DNA of 64,000 nucleotides from Peromyscus leucopus (Eukaryota > Chordata > Mammalia > Rodentia > Cricetidae): positions 109,425,740-109,489,739 of the forward strand of contig NC_051064.1 in the NCBI RefSeq assembly GCF_004664715.2. The letters are read 5' to 3'. The translations under genes and the position numbers were made by a program. Shown one piece after another: positions 13,793-27,940 of the stretch (the first letter of the stretch is position 1; every line of letters begins with the position of its first letter). The notes below the pieces were generated by a model that saw only the letters and a program-made list of their open reading frames with translations, ran no database searches and was not told where the DNA came from.

Positions 13793-16700
13793 TGTGTGTG
13801 TGTGCGCGCGCGCACGTGTATGCACATACGCAGTGACTTTCTGATATATGCCAAGATAGAAGGCATTCTGTCTGTCCCTCTTTATATTCCAGATACCAAG
13901 ATAAAAACTGAAAAGAGTTCAGGTCTGCTTTTATCTGCTTTAGGATTTTCCTTTTAGAATACTCCTGGCCAGTCTTCTCTCAAGGACTTGTGTTAGACTC
14001 CGAAGTGAGACTAATAGTTGTCTAGACACACCAATCCAGACATTCTGAGTCACCCTTGGCTGTTTCCTCAAAAGCTGTTTTCCTGATCTGACTGCTTTTG
14101 GCAGCCAACCAGGGCCATTCATCCCAGGGCAGGGTAGTTCCTTCACGGTCTTCATCATCCCCTGAGTGTTGTTTCTGTCCTCCAGGGAACAGCTTCTTCT
14201 TCCTCACCCTGTTCTCTGCAGTCACATGTTCAGAATCTCGGTTCAGCACACATGGGAAAACAAACTATGGTGTTTAGTCCCATCTTCCGTTCCCAGGGTT
14301 AAACCAACTATGGGGGAGTCTGTGGTGTATATTATCAGTCTGCTTGTTCAGTCCGTTACTAAGTCTCCTCAAGTGCAACAGTTACTCCCTAAGTTCGCTG
14401 TTTCAAACAGCTGATACCACATGGAAAACTTTGAAAAATAAGTTTTAGAATAAATTGGCTCGTTACAAACATTGACTCCAGGCATCTTGTGTATCAATGA
14501 ATTACAGGTTATAGGAAAGACTGCTTCAAATTCAGATGTTGACTTTACTATGCAACTTTGAGCATATCCTTGAAGGAGGATGTTCCAGATCCAGTGTGTC
14601 TGGGTACCCAAGCCCTTAGTTCCCCGGTACCACCCATTCTAGCAAGCACTATTAGACCAGACGCTCAGCTAGAGAACCAGGAAGCCAAACATGCCCTTTA
14701 GGAAGGTCTTGAAAGTGCTCCTCTCAATTCCAGGAGTCACTGGACTTGCATATCCAGTAAAGCAATAGTTTTCCATCAGTATAAGCAGCAGAACCTCTCA
14801 TCAAGCAAAAACTGTACCTGGGTGCGGGCAGTCTAAGTAGGGAGCTGCTTAGAGAGAGTGAATACCGTTGCTTGAAGACACTCCAGTTGCCTACGGTGTC
14901 TCAAGAATGCTACCTAAGAACTCTCTTGCTCTCCTTCTTCCACTGTTGACTCTAAAGTCAAAAGGCAGATTTAGTGCAGTCAGTCTCCTTAGAGTTAGAC
15001 CATAGAACGTCACCAACCTTTTAAAGGCAGAAGAGCAGGTAGTGGAAGAGAACGGAGTAGAGGGTCTCAGCATGGGAGCCACTTCCTGAATCAGTTCTGT
15101 TTGCTAGCCAACTGATGTATTTTTGTATTTGTTTTCCCCATGATGGAAATGACACTGCTTGCCACCCACTGTATCTGTACTGTAAAGTACTTTGAAAATG
15201 AAGTGCTATGTAAGTGCTAGCTTGTATTTACAATGGGTGTGACAGGATGGATGGGTATTCCAGAAGTCTATGAATACCACCTTCAGAGGGCTAGAAGAGT
15301 AGTGAGCCTGGTCTTAATGCTTGAATAATAGATGAATTTCCAGGGAGTTGTCCAGAAACCTTTGGGGTGGGAGGGAAAGCAGAAGCAATGTCATACCAAA
15401 ATGGTTTCTAAACAAATAAAATGTTTTTCAAAGCTTTCCATGAGGCGGCAGCGGGCGTTCAAGTAAGTTCCTGGTCGAGTCGGTATTACCGTGTCCTCTG
15501 TCAGGCTGTTGCTCTCCATTTGCTCCATCGGCTTGGTTTCTGGCCCTTCTGCCTGTGTCTGTCTTTTACTCTGCATCTGTGGCTGTGGAGAAGCAGCCTC
15601 GTGGAGGGAGGGATTCAGAAATCCATCTCCCCTTGGTACCCACCTCTCTGTAAGACAGAGAAATAGCTCTGGAGAAAACGTGACAACTGGGCCAGTAGAA
15701 TCGTGACCTGGACTCTGGTGCCTAGGAAATAAAATAGCCTCTCTTTAGTTCTCCTACAGTACTGACACTGCTCTGGAAGGTAAAAACGATAATTCTGGTT
15801 TGCTCTCCAAAGCATAAATCCATCTAAATCTGAGACTGGATTATATTAATTTCCCTTTGTTCTTATGGTGGTTTACTTCAAAGTAAGCCTGTGACAAGAG
15901 TCTGTCTTGTCTTCTTTTTTTTATATATATGATTTCCTCTTTCTTCTTGCCAGTTAAAAAGCCTTCATCAGTTATTGGAAGTCCTGCTTGCTCTTTTGGA
16001 TAAAGATGTCCCAGAAAATTGTAAAAATTGTGCTCAGTACTTTTCCCTGTTCAACACTTTTGTACAAAAGGTAAATTATTGTTTTCTAATGTATTTCCTA
16101 ATGCAGTAGGTTTATAATCTAAAAATAATTCATACATGGAAAAATATTAGATTCCATTCTATGTTGTGGTTTCGTGAGTGTTTCTAATTAAATCTAAGTG
16201 AATGGATTATTTGACTTGCCAGAATTACTACACAAATAGGTACAGTTGCTGCAGCCATGGAGGGCAGCATTGGGGGTTCCTACAGGATGCAATGTAAGGC
16301 TCCAGAGGTGTTTAATTAGATGCTGACAGGCATTCATTCACTGCACAGAAGTTACAGCACTTACCATAGGGGTGTCTTGATATGTCTCATCTGACTGTGT
16401 TTTTAAAACAACTGTTATCTGGCTGAGAGTATAATCTGTCATTCTCCTGCCTTGTGACAGCAAGGTATTAGGGCTGGAGATCTTCTTCTGCGGCACTCAG
16501 CACTGCGACACATGATCAGCTTTCTCCTTGGAGTCAATCGACAGAACAGTCAAGTAAGGACTGTTGTCCTCTTCTCAGTGAGATGCTGTTGGGTTTCATT
16601 TTGTTTCTTTTTGTGGGTGGTAAATGTTTTAACTTCATTTACTTCTGGGTAGTAGTTTATGAAGACCTTAAAGGTCTTTGGAGATTAGTAAAAGGAGGTT

Positions 16701-19700
16701 CAATGGGAAAAGAAATTGGTGGCCTTGGAACTCTCCCCTTCCTTCCCTAGGGCAGTGAATGTTTTGAGGGTAGTTGGAATCCATCTGTGAAGCTGGACTG
16801 TTAAAAACTGAATTATACTGCAGTGTGATACTCTCAGTCAAATGCTAGGAACATGTTAGTTCCCAGAACATACTATATATGTGGTTGGATGTGTCCATAT
16901 ATGACCTGTTAGAAGTTCCTATATAGCTCTGTTTTTCCCATCCATATATTTCTTTTGTTTGGTAGATTTTTAAATACATAAAATGCTAGAATCCAGTAAT
17001 GATAGAGTACTTCTTGTGGACCATGGTGGTAGTTTGGATACATGCAACTCAGTAGAGTAGGCAGTGTTACTCCCATTCTGTGACAAGTATTTAACCACAA
17101 CTATGCCATATAATTTATGCAAGGTCACAATGCACATGTGTTGGTGAAACAGGAATCTGCCCAGCTCTAAGGATTTTGGAGTCTGAGGTTTTTTATTGTG
17201 TGCTATGCTGTGCATGGGCAGACTTGCCACCTAAGCTCCTAAGCTTCTCTGAGCTCCCTGTCACATCACCTAGCTGCTGTTACACTCAAGTAGTTAAAAG
17301 CAAGTCCTGATACCATAGTGTGCTGGGGCTGTTGACTGTTGATATCTGCAGTACTTCTCTTTCGTCCAGACCCATCCCAGGGACTGATGATTGGCTCGAG
17401 TTCACTGTACTTGACCTGCACATGCACTTGACATTGTCTTGCATCTGTAGAATACACTAGTTTTGTAGTGCTTTTGTCCTTATATTTCACTTGGTCCTCA
17501 AAACCACAAAGTGGCCAGAGCAGCTATTTACGTGTGCCATTACGTGAAGCGTTGTTACGGAGAACGTGCCCACTTATACAGCACAATAGGGGCTGCCACA
17601 GGGCCAGGCCTCCTATCCTCCAGCTTCATGGGTTTTCCCATTACACAGAGTCTCTGGAAAATTACCTGGCATGTCATGAACGTACCCAGCCTAAACTACA
17701 TACTTTGAATGGGTTGATTTTAGAATCTGAGTTAATGTTTTTCAGGGCAGCAAACCCTTTGAGACTCATTTATTAGACAGTGACTTTTTATATGTTGACC
17801 TCTTCTCTACTGTGGGCATCGAGAGATACCATGGTTCAGTAAATTACCAGCTAGCAGATCCTTTCCCCACACAGAATGGTGGCATGCTTTAATCTTCTCT
17901 AACGATAGATACGCCGGTGGAGTTCAGCACAAGCACGGGAATTTGGGAATCTCCACAACACTGTCGCATTGCTGGTCTTGCACACAGATGTCTCTTCCCA
18001 GAGGAATGTTGGTAAGTTTGACCATACATCAGAAGCATGAAGAGAAGTACTGATCTTAGGAACTGAATGAATAGTGTTTGTTTCTCAACAGACTATCTGA
18101 TATTTGAGGAGCACTTAAAGTTTTTGTTTTAATTAATGCTCAACCTCACCTTATTTAATTAGTTTATCAGTAACAAGAGAAGATAAATTAATCATTGATT
18201 TGATGCAGGAAAGGAAAAGTTTATTTTAAAGTGCTCTAGATTAAAGATTAATTCAGAGTTCATTCATCACCATAGTGTGCGCAACTGATGTTGTAGGGAA
18301 AATAGCCAAGGTATGAGCTCTTGTCTCTAAGTTCTGTGAACTTAGCTAAGCCACCTGACCTTTATGGCCCTTCATACAAAATGAAAATATTAAAAAAAAT
18401 AACTTTCTAGGTATAGTAAGGATTAGTTAGATAAGATACCAAAGTTCTTTGTGAAAGAAAAGGAGGTTCAGATGTAAAGTAGGGAGATATTTTTAATACA
18501 GGTTAGAAACAGTAGCATTTTCTATTTTGTCCCCACCAGTAGAAGAGTCACAACTACCCTTCTGTATCCTAGTCACACACGTGTGCTGTGCCTGTGTACT
18601 GGTCATGGGCTTTGTCCTGACCATCCCGCAGTAGTACCACAAAGCAGCTAGCTCTCTATGTGAGTGTTCTCTGTGTCCTCTACTTTGACATGGTGCTTGT
18701 ATTTACTCTGTTCGTTCCCATGGAAACTGGAGAGGTGCTATCCCCTTCTGTAGATGAGAAAGCTTAAAGACACAAGTTCACAGCCAGCAAGTGGTAATGT
18801 GGATAGTAAAATCTAAAGGCAGGAAACAAGACAAATCCCAGAGTGCATCATTCTAGCCGAAGGATACTTCAAAACCATATAAAGGGCATTGAAGGGCAAG
18901 CACATGAATGGAGTTCCAGTTTGCTCTGTTGCTGTGGTAAGCACAGTGACTTAAAGCGACTTAGTGGGGAAAGACTTTATGTGGCTTACAGGTTATAGTC
19001 CATCATCAAGGGTTGCCAAGGCAGGAGTTGAAGCAGAAACAACAGAAAAATGCCACTTCCTGCTTTGCCCCTTCCACTTGCTCAGCCACCTCTCTCATCC
19101 AACCCAGGGCCATCCACCTCCCTCGAGATGGTACTGCCTACCGTGGGATGGGCCCTCCTAGACAGGTTAGCAGTGAAGAAAATGCCCCACAGGCCAGTCT
19201 CGTCTGGGCAATTCTTCTCTTGAGCTTCCTTCTTTTGTGACCCTTGGTTTATGTCATGTTGACGGCTAAAACTAACTATGACACATGGTTGTGAGTAGTT
19301 TGCTTCCTACATCTGACTCATTCATCTCAAAAGACAAAAGTCTGCTAATTGTGTGAGTTCAAACAGTTTTACAAAAGAAAGTAAGAGTGTGTGTGCATCC
19401 TCATTTTCCTAGAATCAGCCCTTTGGTGCGGCTTGAGTCGGCATTAGCATAGCTGGTCATTCACAAACAATTGTTTAAAGAACAATGACTTGTTCAGTGT
19501 CTCTTGGTAGCAGCTTTGGGTACCTTTTCAAAGCTATAGCTGAGGCAAATCTGAGAAAAAATAGGGATTGTCTGCATAGCTCTTGGTCCAGTAGACTGAA
19601 GGGCTGAGTTGTAAGAACTCAGCAATTGTGTGTGCAAACCTGAGAGTTTCACTCTTTGGTGGACGTGTGTTTCGTGGGACATTTCCGAGTAAGACAAGTT

Positions 19701-22700
19701 GTGCTTTATGTTTCTTTTTGTTTCTTGGGTCTCCTAAAGCTCCTGGCATATTTAAACAACGGCCACCTATTAGTGTTGCTCCCTCAAGCCCTCTGCTGCC
19801 CCTCCACGAGGAAGTAGAAGCCTTATTGTTCTTGTCTGAAGGGAAACCTTATCTGTTAGAGGTATGTAATTGCTGTGCTGAAGACATTTGCTTATGTTCT
19901 TTTCTCCTATTTGAGCAAAATCCTTTTGTTGATATGTTTTTCAAGTTACTCTGGTGAAAGGAAATACTGTTAAAAGAAGAAATGCTTATTCTTTTTTATA
20001 TGCATTTCAAAAACATTAGAGATAAGGCATGACTGAATGGTAGAGCACTTGCCCAGCATATTCCATGTCCAGCACTGCGTGGATGGATGGTTAAATGTGT
20101 TACGTGGGCCCTAATCATCTTACCTTCGTCCAAGAACTAGACTTCCATTCCAGCCCCACCAACTACCCCTAAGGCCCAGGAGAAGGTGAATAACAGTTCA
20201 CCTCTAAAGTAACTTCATTATCAAAAGGTTTTGTCCCCAGTCTGTTTGTCCCTGGTCCTAAAACACTGCAGCCTACAAGTATGTGTATGTGAACCTTAGT
20301 AGTGTGGATGTGGGCTGTCCCCATACCTGCACAGGGCATATGTCGTATGCTTTCTCAGCCAGCTCTCCTTATACCCAGGGCTACCTTCCTGTGAATTCTG
20401 ACTTCCATAATCTGATTTGACATGGAGATAAGAATAACATATCATAGGAATTTTTTAATCTTTCTTTGTTTAATTTTATTTTCCTATCATTAGTCATTAT
20501 TTTAACCTCTCATGAGAATGCTTGCATTTGAAAATTGATGACGGTGACTCCTTGGGGAGAAAAAGTGCGTGTTTGTACAGACACGCTGGAATCGTCCTTA
20601 GACCTCAAACAAGAAACCATGTTCTAGGGCAATGTCGTTGTTCTTAACCTCTGAGAATTCCGGGGAAAGCAGGAACAGACGCTGACTGCTGACTCCTTTG
20701 TGTCTCCCACCAGGTCATGTTTGCTCTGCGGGAGCTGACCGGCTCCCTGCTGGCACTCATGGAGATGGTGGTGTACTGCTGTTTCTGTAATGAGCACTTT
20801 TCCTTCACAATGCTGCACTTCATTAAGGTACACTTCGTTACCCTAGCCATACCTGCTGTAGCCTGCACTCTGCGGAGACCCTAGGAGAGCGTGGTCTTGC
20901 TCATTTTTCCTAATTGTAAAAACAGTATTGTTTCTCTTTACAGAATTAAGAAAAGAATTCATAACTCCACTATTTAGTGATGACCACCAGAGCATTCTTT
21001 TAATTTATGCTCTGTTCTATCTTTTTATTTTGTCTTTGTATTTTAATATAATTGAGAGCTTATTGACTTTATAATTCTGTCTTCTTTCATTTGGTCATGT
21101 CATTTCCCATATTTCATCCCTTCGTGTACCGTAATTCACTTAGCCCTTTGCCTGGTGGTAAGCATTTGCATATGGTTCAATTTTTAACTAGTTCAGGATA
21201 ATACTTTAATAATATTAATGTTCTGATGATCATTTGTGGGTGAAATTGTCTCACAGCTGTAATTATTTTTACCTGCAGTGTCTTAAAAATAAAAAATAGG
21301 GTTTCATGTCTTCTAGAACAGTGATATAAGTAATTAAAAAGCACTGATCAATACAGTAATCACTACCTCACCCACTGCAGCTACTAAACACAAAAACTAT
21401 GTCAAATGTACTACATTTAACTCACTTGCTTCTCAAATAGTCCATGAAATCCCCGATGTGGTTTCCAGTAATTGAAACTGAGGCAGAGTAAAGAGGGTCA
21501 TACAGCCAGCCAGTGATAGAGTAGGGCTTTGGGACTGACCTTGGCTGTGAACTGTGTCTTACCACATTGCTCACCGCCTTTCTGGGTGTTACTAGAAAAG
21601 TGTGTAAGTATGCGTGTCATTTTACTAGTTTTTAAATCTTTACATACTTACACCATTTTTATTCTCTGAGTGAAAAAACACAAATAAGGCCGAAGTCTAC
21701 TTGGCATGTACTTCTGGTCATCCATAGTCCACTTCCCACTCTGCCCGAGGAGCAATCTTGTCACGTAGGCATGTTTCCTTTCAGGTCTTTGTATGAAATT
21801 CACACTGATGTACTAGTTCCTACCCACAGAAGTTCTTTTGTGTAGTAGAATTTCATACTCCTGTTTGTAATAGAGATGTGCCTGGTGCTAACAAGTAGCA
21901 GGTACTTAGTGAGGTGTGTCTGTGGCTCTTAGTAAAAGGTGTTCGGTCCTCATCCTCTCGTCTGCTTACTCACTCTGTGACTATGAACCCAAGCAGCTTC
22001 CCTCTACAAAACAGGAAGACATAGAGCTGGACTTCAAAGTTGTGGTGATCCGTGCAACATTAGGCAAAGTGTTTCATAAGTGCCATCCCTGCCGCCTTGG
22101 AAGTGTGTTGATAAACTGCAGTATTCTTTCCACCGTACTTATGAACAGGCTGGAGTAGGACCAGAGATGAGTCCCCAGCACCTACACCAGGCAGGCGGTT
22201 TACAGTTGCCTGTACTCCAGCTCCATGGAATTTTCAGTGCCCTCTTCTAGCCTCTGTGGACACCCACACACATATGTGCATACATACACAGAAGTAAAAA
22301 TCAGTTTTAAAATGCAGAAGGGGATTTTATAAACCTTGTTTTCTTAGTGTATCTTAGCAGATTTTTCTCTTTCATAAGCTGACTTTTTAATATATTCACT
22401 CAAAGCTTACCTGAGAGTTTTACCTCTTCAATTTCTTTGCTACCGGCATCCCCTAGAAAGCAGAGTAGAGTGTGGCTGTAGCTGTGTAAGACTGTGGTTG
22501 TTAGTGACCCAGAATGCTCCCTTTCTTCCTCACATTCCTAATAACATAACGTGGAGTACTGAACTGAAAGAGCCTTAGAGGCTTACGTGCTCCTGGCTAA
22601 GGATCTGGGGAAACTGAGGCTCTGAGAGGAGTTGACAGACTGTGACAGACAAACAGTGGTAGAACTAGAACTTGATTCCAGAATTGTGCTTTCCATTGAG

Positions 22701-25700
22701 AAGTTACCAGAATCTATCCTTTCACGAAATTATTTTCAGAACCAGCTAGAAACCGCTCCACCCCATGAGTTAAAGAATACATTCCAGCTACTGCATGAGA
22801 TATTGGTAAGTCGCATAGTCTCTGCTGACTCGCTTGCATTTATATGTCTACAAGTTAGCATGTGTTTATGAATCACTGGTTCCTTACTGGTTTTTGTTCA
22901 GCTTGCCTACGTTTACTGACTCTTCTTCATAGTGGTCACGTGTCCCGTGCATTATTGACTTAGAGAGGAGCAGCAGTGAAAGTCTTAAGAGCTTTCAGTA
23001 TATTGAGAAAGCCAAGCAAAACCACAGGCAATTATACTTCAGAGCCCAGAGGAGCAATGGATGACAGTTAACTTGTATTGAGGCCTCAGTTGTGTGAGTC
23101 ATTGTGCCTAACCCTGAGGGCAACACTCAGAGGTCAGTTGCTGGGTTTGCAGGTATAACACTGTTATGACAGAGGACCTCTACGGACTTGACTAGTATGA
23201 CTAAAGGATGGAAGAGCCATGTAGGAGAGCTGGAGGGGTGGGGGGCGCAGATGCGGTAGGATGACAAAGACAGGTTACAAAAGACTTCTGCTGCCAGAGC
23301 CAGGATACAGGAACTTCTTCTATAGGGCACAGGTTTTATTTAGCCAATGAATATGAAGTGATCAAGCCGTATTAGTTCCATTTCTTGCAAACGGCAGTCA
23401 TCAAGAGAAGTAACCATATGCTTCCTTGAATGTGCATGTAGCCTCCAGTTTCCCATCACTCCTACTTCTGAAACATGCCTTTTTGCTCATCTCCACATCT
23501 CCCAGCCTCTGCTGTCTGTGACGGTGCGCCATGAAAATGTTTTAAGCAGGAGAATGAAATGGCTCATTTGCATAGCAGGATGCCTTTGGCAATTGTTTTG
23601 AAGGGAGAACTAAAACAAGCAGGGTTGGATATTGGGAGGACTTGCAGGAGCCTGGCAAGAAAACGAGGCAGAGGGTAGAAGGCTAGCAAGGAGCAGATCA
23701 GTTGGTAAGAGAACTAATAGAATGTAATGATTTGGAATGAGCTGGTGTGAGAGACTAGTCCAGGACCTCCTAGAAAAGAGACTGTGTCCCTTTAAAACCT
23801 AGTGCAGAGGCACTGAATGGCTTAAAATATAAAAATACATCATGGGAAATACTTGATGGGTGTCATGTGCTAAAAATCCTGTCTTTCTGATCTTTCTTCC
23901 TTTTGACCCCAGTCCTGTTTTATAAACATTCGGAAATGATATAGAGCTATGTATCATGAACTGGGCAGCAATAGACCCAAGCAGCGGGCTGTTGTACGCA
24001 GCACTCAATGCCAATAACTAAAGGTGCAGCAAGAGCCTGTCCAACAGCAAAACTTGTTTGTTTGGTTTTTTTTTTTTTTTTTTTTTTTTTTCCCTTGTGT
24101 CTCGAGTGGCCCTGGGCTGGGTATTCCCCCACCCCCCTGGGCCACCGAGGACTGCTCTTCCCCTATGTTCTGGCTGGCGGGAGCAGCTGAGCTCAGGGCA
24201 GGCAAAGCTCGAGGGGACCCAACAGCAAAACTTAAACACATTTTTGCTAAATAAATTAAAAATGATCTTGTGTCCTTAGGAACACAAAACATCTGTCTTC
24301 AGACCTCAGAAAACTATGGCTAGAGTTGTTAGATACACATATATAGGAAATGAATGGATCTTTGATAATTTTATATTTTGGTTTTGAATTAGAGATGGCA
24401 CTCACATAACATCCCTTCGTATTTGCTTTGTTGTAGAAGCTAACCCCTGGAGTAGAACTGTGGGAAAGACCAGGAGCTTCTGCACAGGCTGCTGCTGCTG
24501 CTGCTGCTGTCAGTTGCTAACTTTGTCTCCTTCCTCTGACAGGTCATTGAAGATCCCATACAAGTAGAGCGAGTCAAATTTGTGTTTGAGACAGAAAATG
24601 GATTACTAGGCAAGTATACCGGCTAAGGAGCAAAGTGCCTGCAATGAATTTATAAATAAGCTCCATTCCCGCAGGCATGGCCCCTCTGCTCTCCCTGACT
24701 TGGATGACTGCTCCATTAGACGGATTGTTATTGTCACTGGGGTTCCTCATCCTGACCAGGAGACTGTCCTTCTATGCAATAGGTCCATTCTAGGGTTCTT
24801 TCCCAGATCAGGGAAGGTTAAGAAATGCTATAAAGATTTCTAAACACTAAAGGGGTCTTTCTGGTGACAAATCTTTTTCTTCCTCAGCAGCCATGGGAAG
24901 AAAACCTAATGCCCTAGACTTACAGTACTGACAGATATATGAAGTGTGGTCTTTTGACCCACATGTCCATTGTCTACCATGTTCTATTTCTTTTGTAGAA
25001 ATCTGACTTATTTTTAATACACTATGCATTAGAAATGGTTCAGTAAAAACATGCCTGTCCACTTTCTACCATCCACAAAAATCTTTCATCATAGACACTG
25101 GATTTGTTGTGCACCATCATGGTCCACAGAACATTTCTGTCACTGGTGTACTATACCTAAAATGGGGTCACATAAGATTATGTCACTAATGGTTCTCCTT
25201 TGCATAAGTTCCTCCTGATCTTTACAACAAAGACCTCACCTACCAAACAAATCTCAGAATATATCCCCATCCTTAAGCAGCACATGGCAGCATTAGGAGG
25301 AACAAACCTAACAGCCACCATGTAAGGCAGAAGAGAGCTACAAGCTCAAAGGTTTCTAGCCCAGTTTGGGGCAGAGTACTGTAATCCTAGCATCAGCCAT
25401 ACCAGGTCCTCTGGAACCTAAAAGCATTAGCACATAAAGAGTATTTTTAAATTGCTAAAATAGAAAATAGGAAAAATTTGATAAATTTCCATTATCAAAT
25501 GATAAATAGTTGTAACTGCTCTTGTCTGGGTAGCAGTGTGGGAGAGTTTTGAATATCATCCAGTTGAAGTTGTAATTCTTCCAGTTCTAGAAGTCAAGCT
25601 ACTACATACACCTGTGTTTTTAAACATAGTAAAACACCAGAATCTGGATGGTTCTGTTGAGTCAGGTAATTGTTCCCTACCCACTTATCAAACTTATTTC

Positions 25701-27872
25701 CAGAGCAAGAACAGTCGCTAGTACCTGCACCCTCCAGGGCCTTGTTTTTAAAGTGTGTCTTGTCTTCCTCCAGCATTGATGCACCACAGTAACCATGTGG
25801 ACAGCAGTCGTTGCTACCAGTGTGTCAAATTTCTTGTCACTCTTGCTCAAAAGTAAGTACAAACTTAAAATAGAGAGGAAGTGGGTTTGACTGTGGGGTG
25901 GGAACTGCCTTGTTTTGGGACCTGAGAGAAACTGACAGATTTGAGGGCATGCCTGCTTGAAAACTACAGGAACCTATTCAGATTGTCTCCCCAAAGAAAC
26001 TGAAGGGGGAATATTAGAAAGTAATCGATGTTGCAGAATTTCCAAAGAAGGAAAGGTAGCTTACCGGCCTTGTCAGGAGGGCAGGAATCGGGTGGGTTTG
26101 GAGACCTCAGGAGCAACAGTGAACTTTCCCGAAGTCCTTTCCGTGAACCAGCAGCTCTTTGGAACTCAAGGTCCCCAGTTTGAAAGTCTCTCAAGAGACA
26201 GACTCTCAAGAGACAGACTCCTGTCACCTATTTCTGTAGAGCACTTACAAGCCAGGACTCTGTGCCAGGTGCTTTGCTGGCACTACTTCATTTAATCCTT
26301 ACTGCAGCCTGGCGGTGGGGAGGTGTCGGCACAGATGGTCTGAGTGGCATCCCTGCCGTCTTAGAACTAACTTACACTTTGAGGTTGACCTCAGAGTGAA
26401 GGTACTTTTTAACCATGACACAATAGACGGGACATAACACCTTAACAAGTATACAGTCCGTGCAGTTGAGTAACGAAGCTCCTCTGTGTTGGTAGAAGGA
26501 AGAATGACTCCCAGGAGTTGTTTTCAGGCCTGCGCTTGTGTACCATGGCACATAAACAGTAAATAATGGTACTTACCACCATCCATCTCTAGATCCTTTC
26601 ATCTTCCAAAGCTAAAACTCTGAACCCCTGCTGAGTACTGACTCCCCATTTCCTTCACCTTGAGCTGCTGGCAGTCGTTCTAACTTCTGCCTCCATGTAT
26701 CCAACAACTACCTTGCCTGACGTAGTGCAGTGTCTTCGAGGTTTGTCCATGCTCTAGTTAGAACGTCCTTCCTGTGCTTATGTGCCACAGGCTGTGTCAT
26801 TCTGTGGTTGATGTCTAGCCCTGTGTAGTCCATAGTCAGACCAGGTCAGTGACTATAGTGACTACATTGTACCTGCACTCAGTCATCTTTTTTGCCCCAC
26901 TTTGTAGGCATAGAAATGGCCATTCTTGGACTTGTATCAGAATAAGAATGAGAAGTTTGTTGGGCTTAATTTGTTGTGCTTGAACTTCCCAAACAGGAAA
27001 GTAGGTAGGGTTTATGTGCAATAATGTTTTTTTTTTCTAGAGGACATAGTACTCTGGACACAGGTGTCTGCCTGCCACAAATGCAGGTCCCTTGATTAGA
27101 CTTGATAATGGCAGCATGTCAAGATGGGCATTTCCAAGTAGTGCTAGGACCAATGGCATGTCCCCTGCCAGCAGCTGCCCAGTGCCTGCCAGTGTCCTCA
27201 CGTGTCCTGTCTACACACACCAGTGGCGACATCACCTTCGGTGCTCTCTTCAGATATGGAGGACAGTTATGTGGATAGGCGAAGTAAATGGAAAGGAGGA
27301 GAGGTGCTCCCAAGCATGCTTTCAAATTATTCCCCCAGCATCTCATTCTCCCTTCTTCTAACACAAAACTAAAGATTAGTTTGATTATATACAAAGATTA
27401 GTTATTAAATACACAGTTTATTGATAGTTGGGTTTGTTTGGTTTTCCAGCTTCGAATTTTAGCAGAACTATTGAGATAGTTAGAGATAGTGAGACTAGGC
27501 ACTGTATTTGCCTTGGCTGCCTTTTGGAGGTCAAGCAGATGATGGTTTTACCTGTCCAAACATAAAGGGAAAACTTACTTTTAATAAAAGTAGCCTTCAT
27601 GTTTCAAGTTCAGCTGTAGCTGAGCAAGAATATTTTCAAAAAGGATTTGACTAGTAATAATATCCTTGATGACCAGGTGTCCTGCTGCTAAAGAATACTT
27701 CAAGGAGAATTCCCATCACTGGAGTTGGGCTGTACAGTGGTTACAGAAGAAGGTAATAGAATTTTGAACTTTGCCAGCTCTATAACATAGGAATCTAAAA
27801 CTTAACTCATAGAATGACCTCAAACTACTTTGAGATGTCAAAATTTTTTTAGATCTATTGTTATTATTTTTA

Positions 27873-27940
<68 letters not shown>

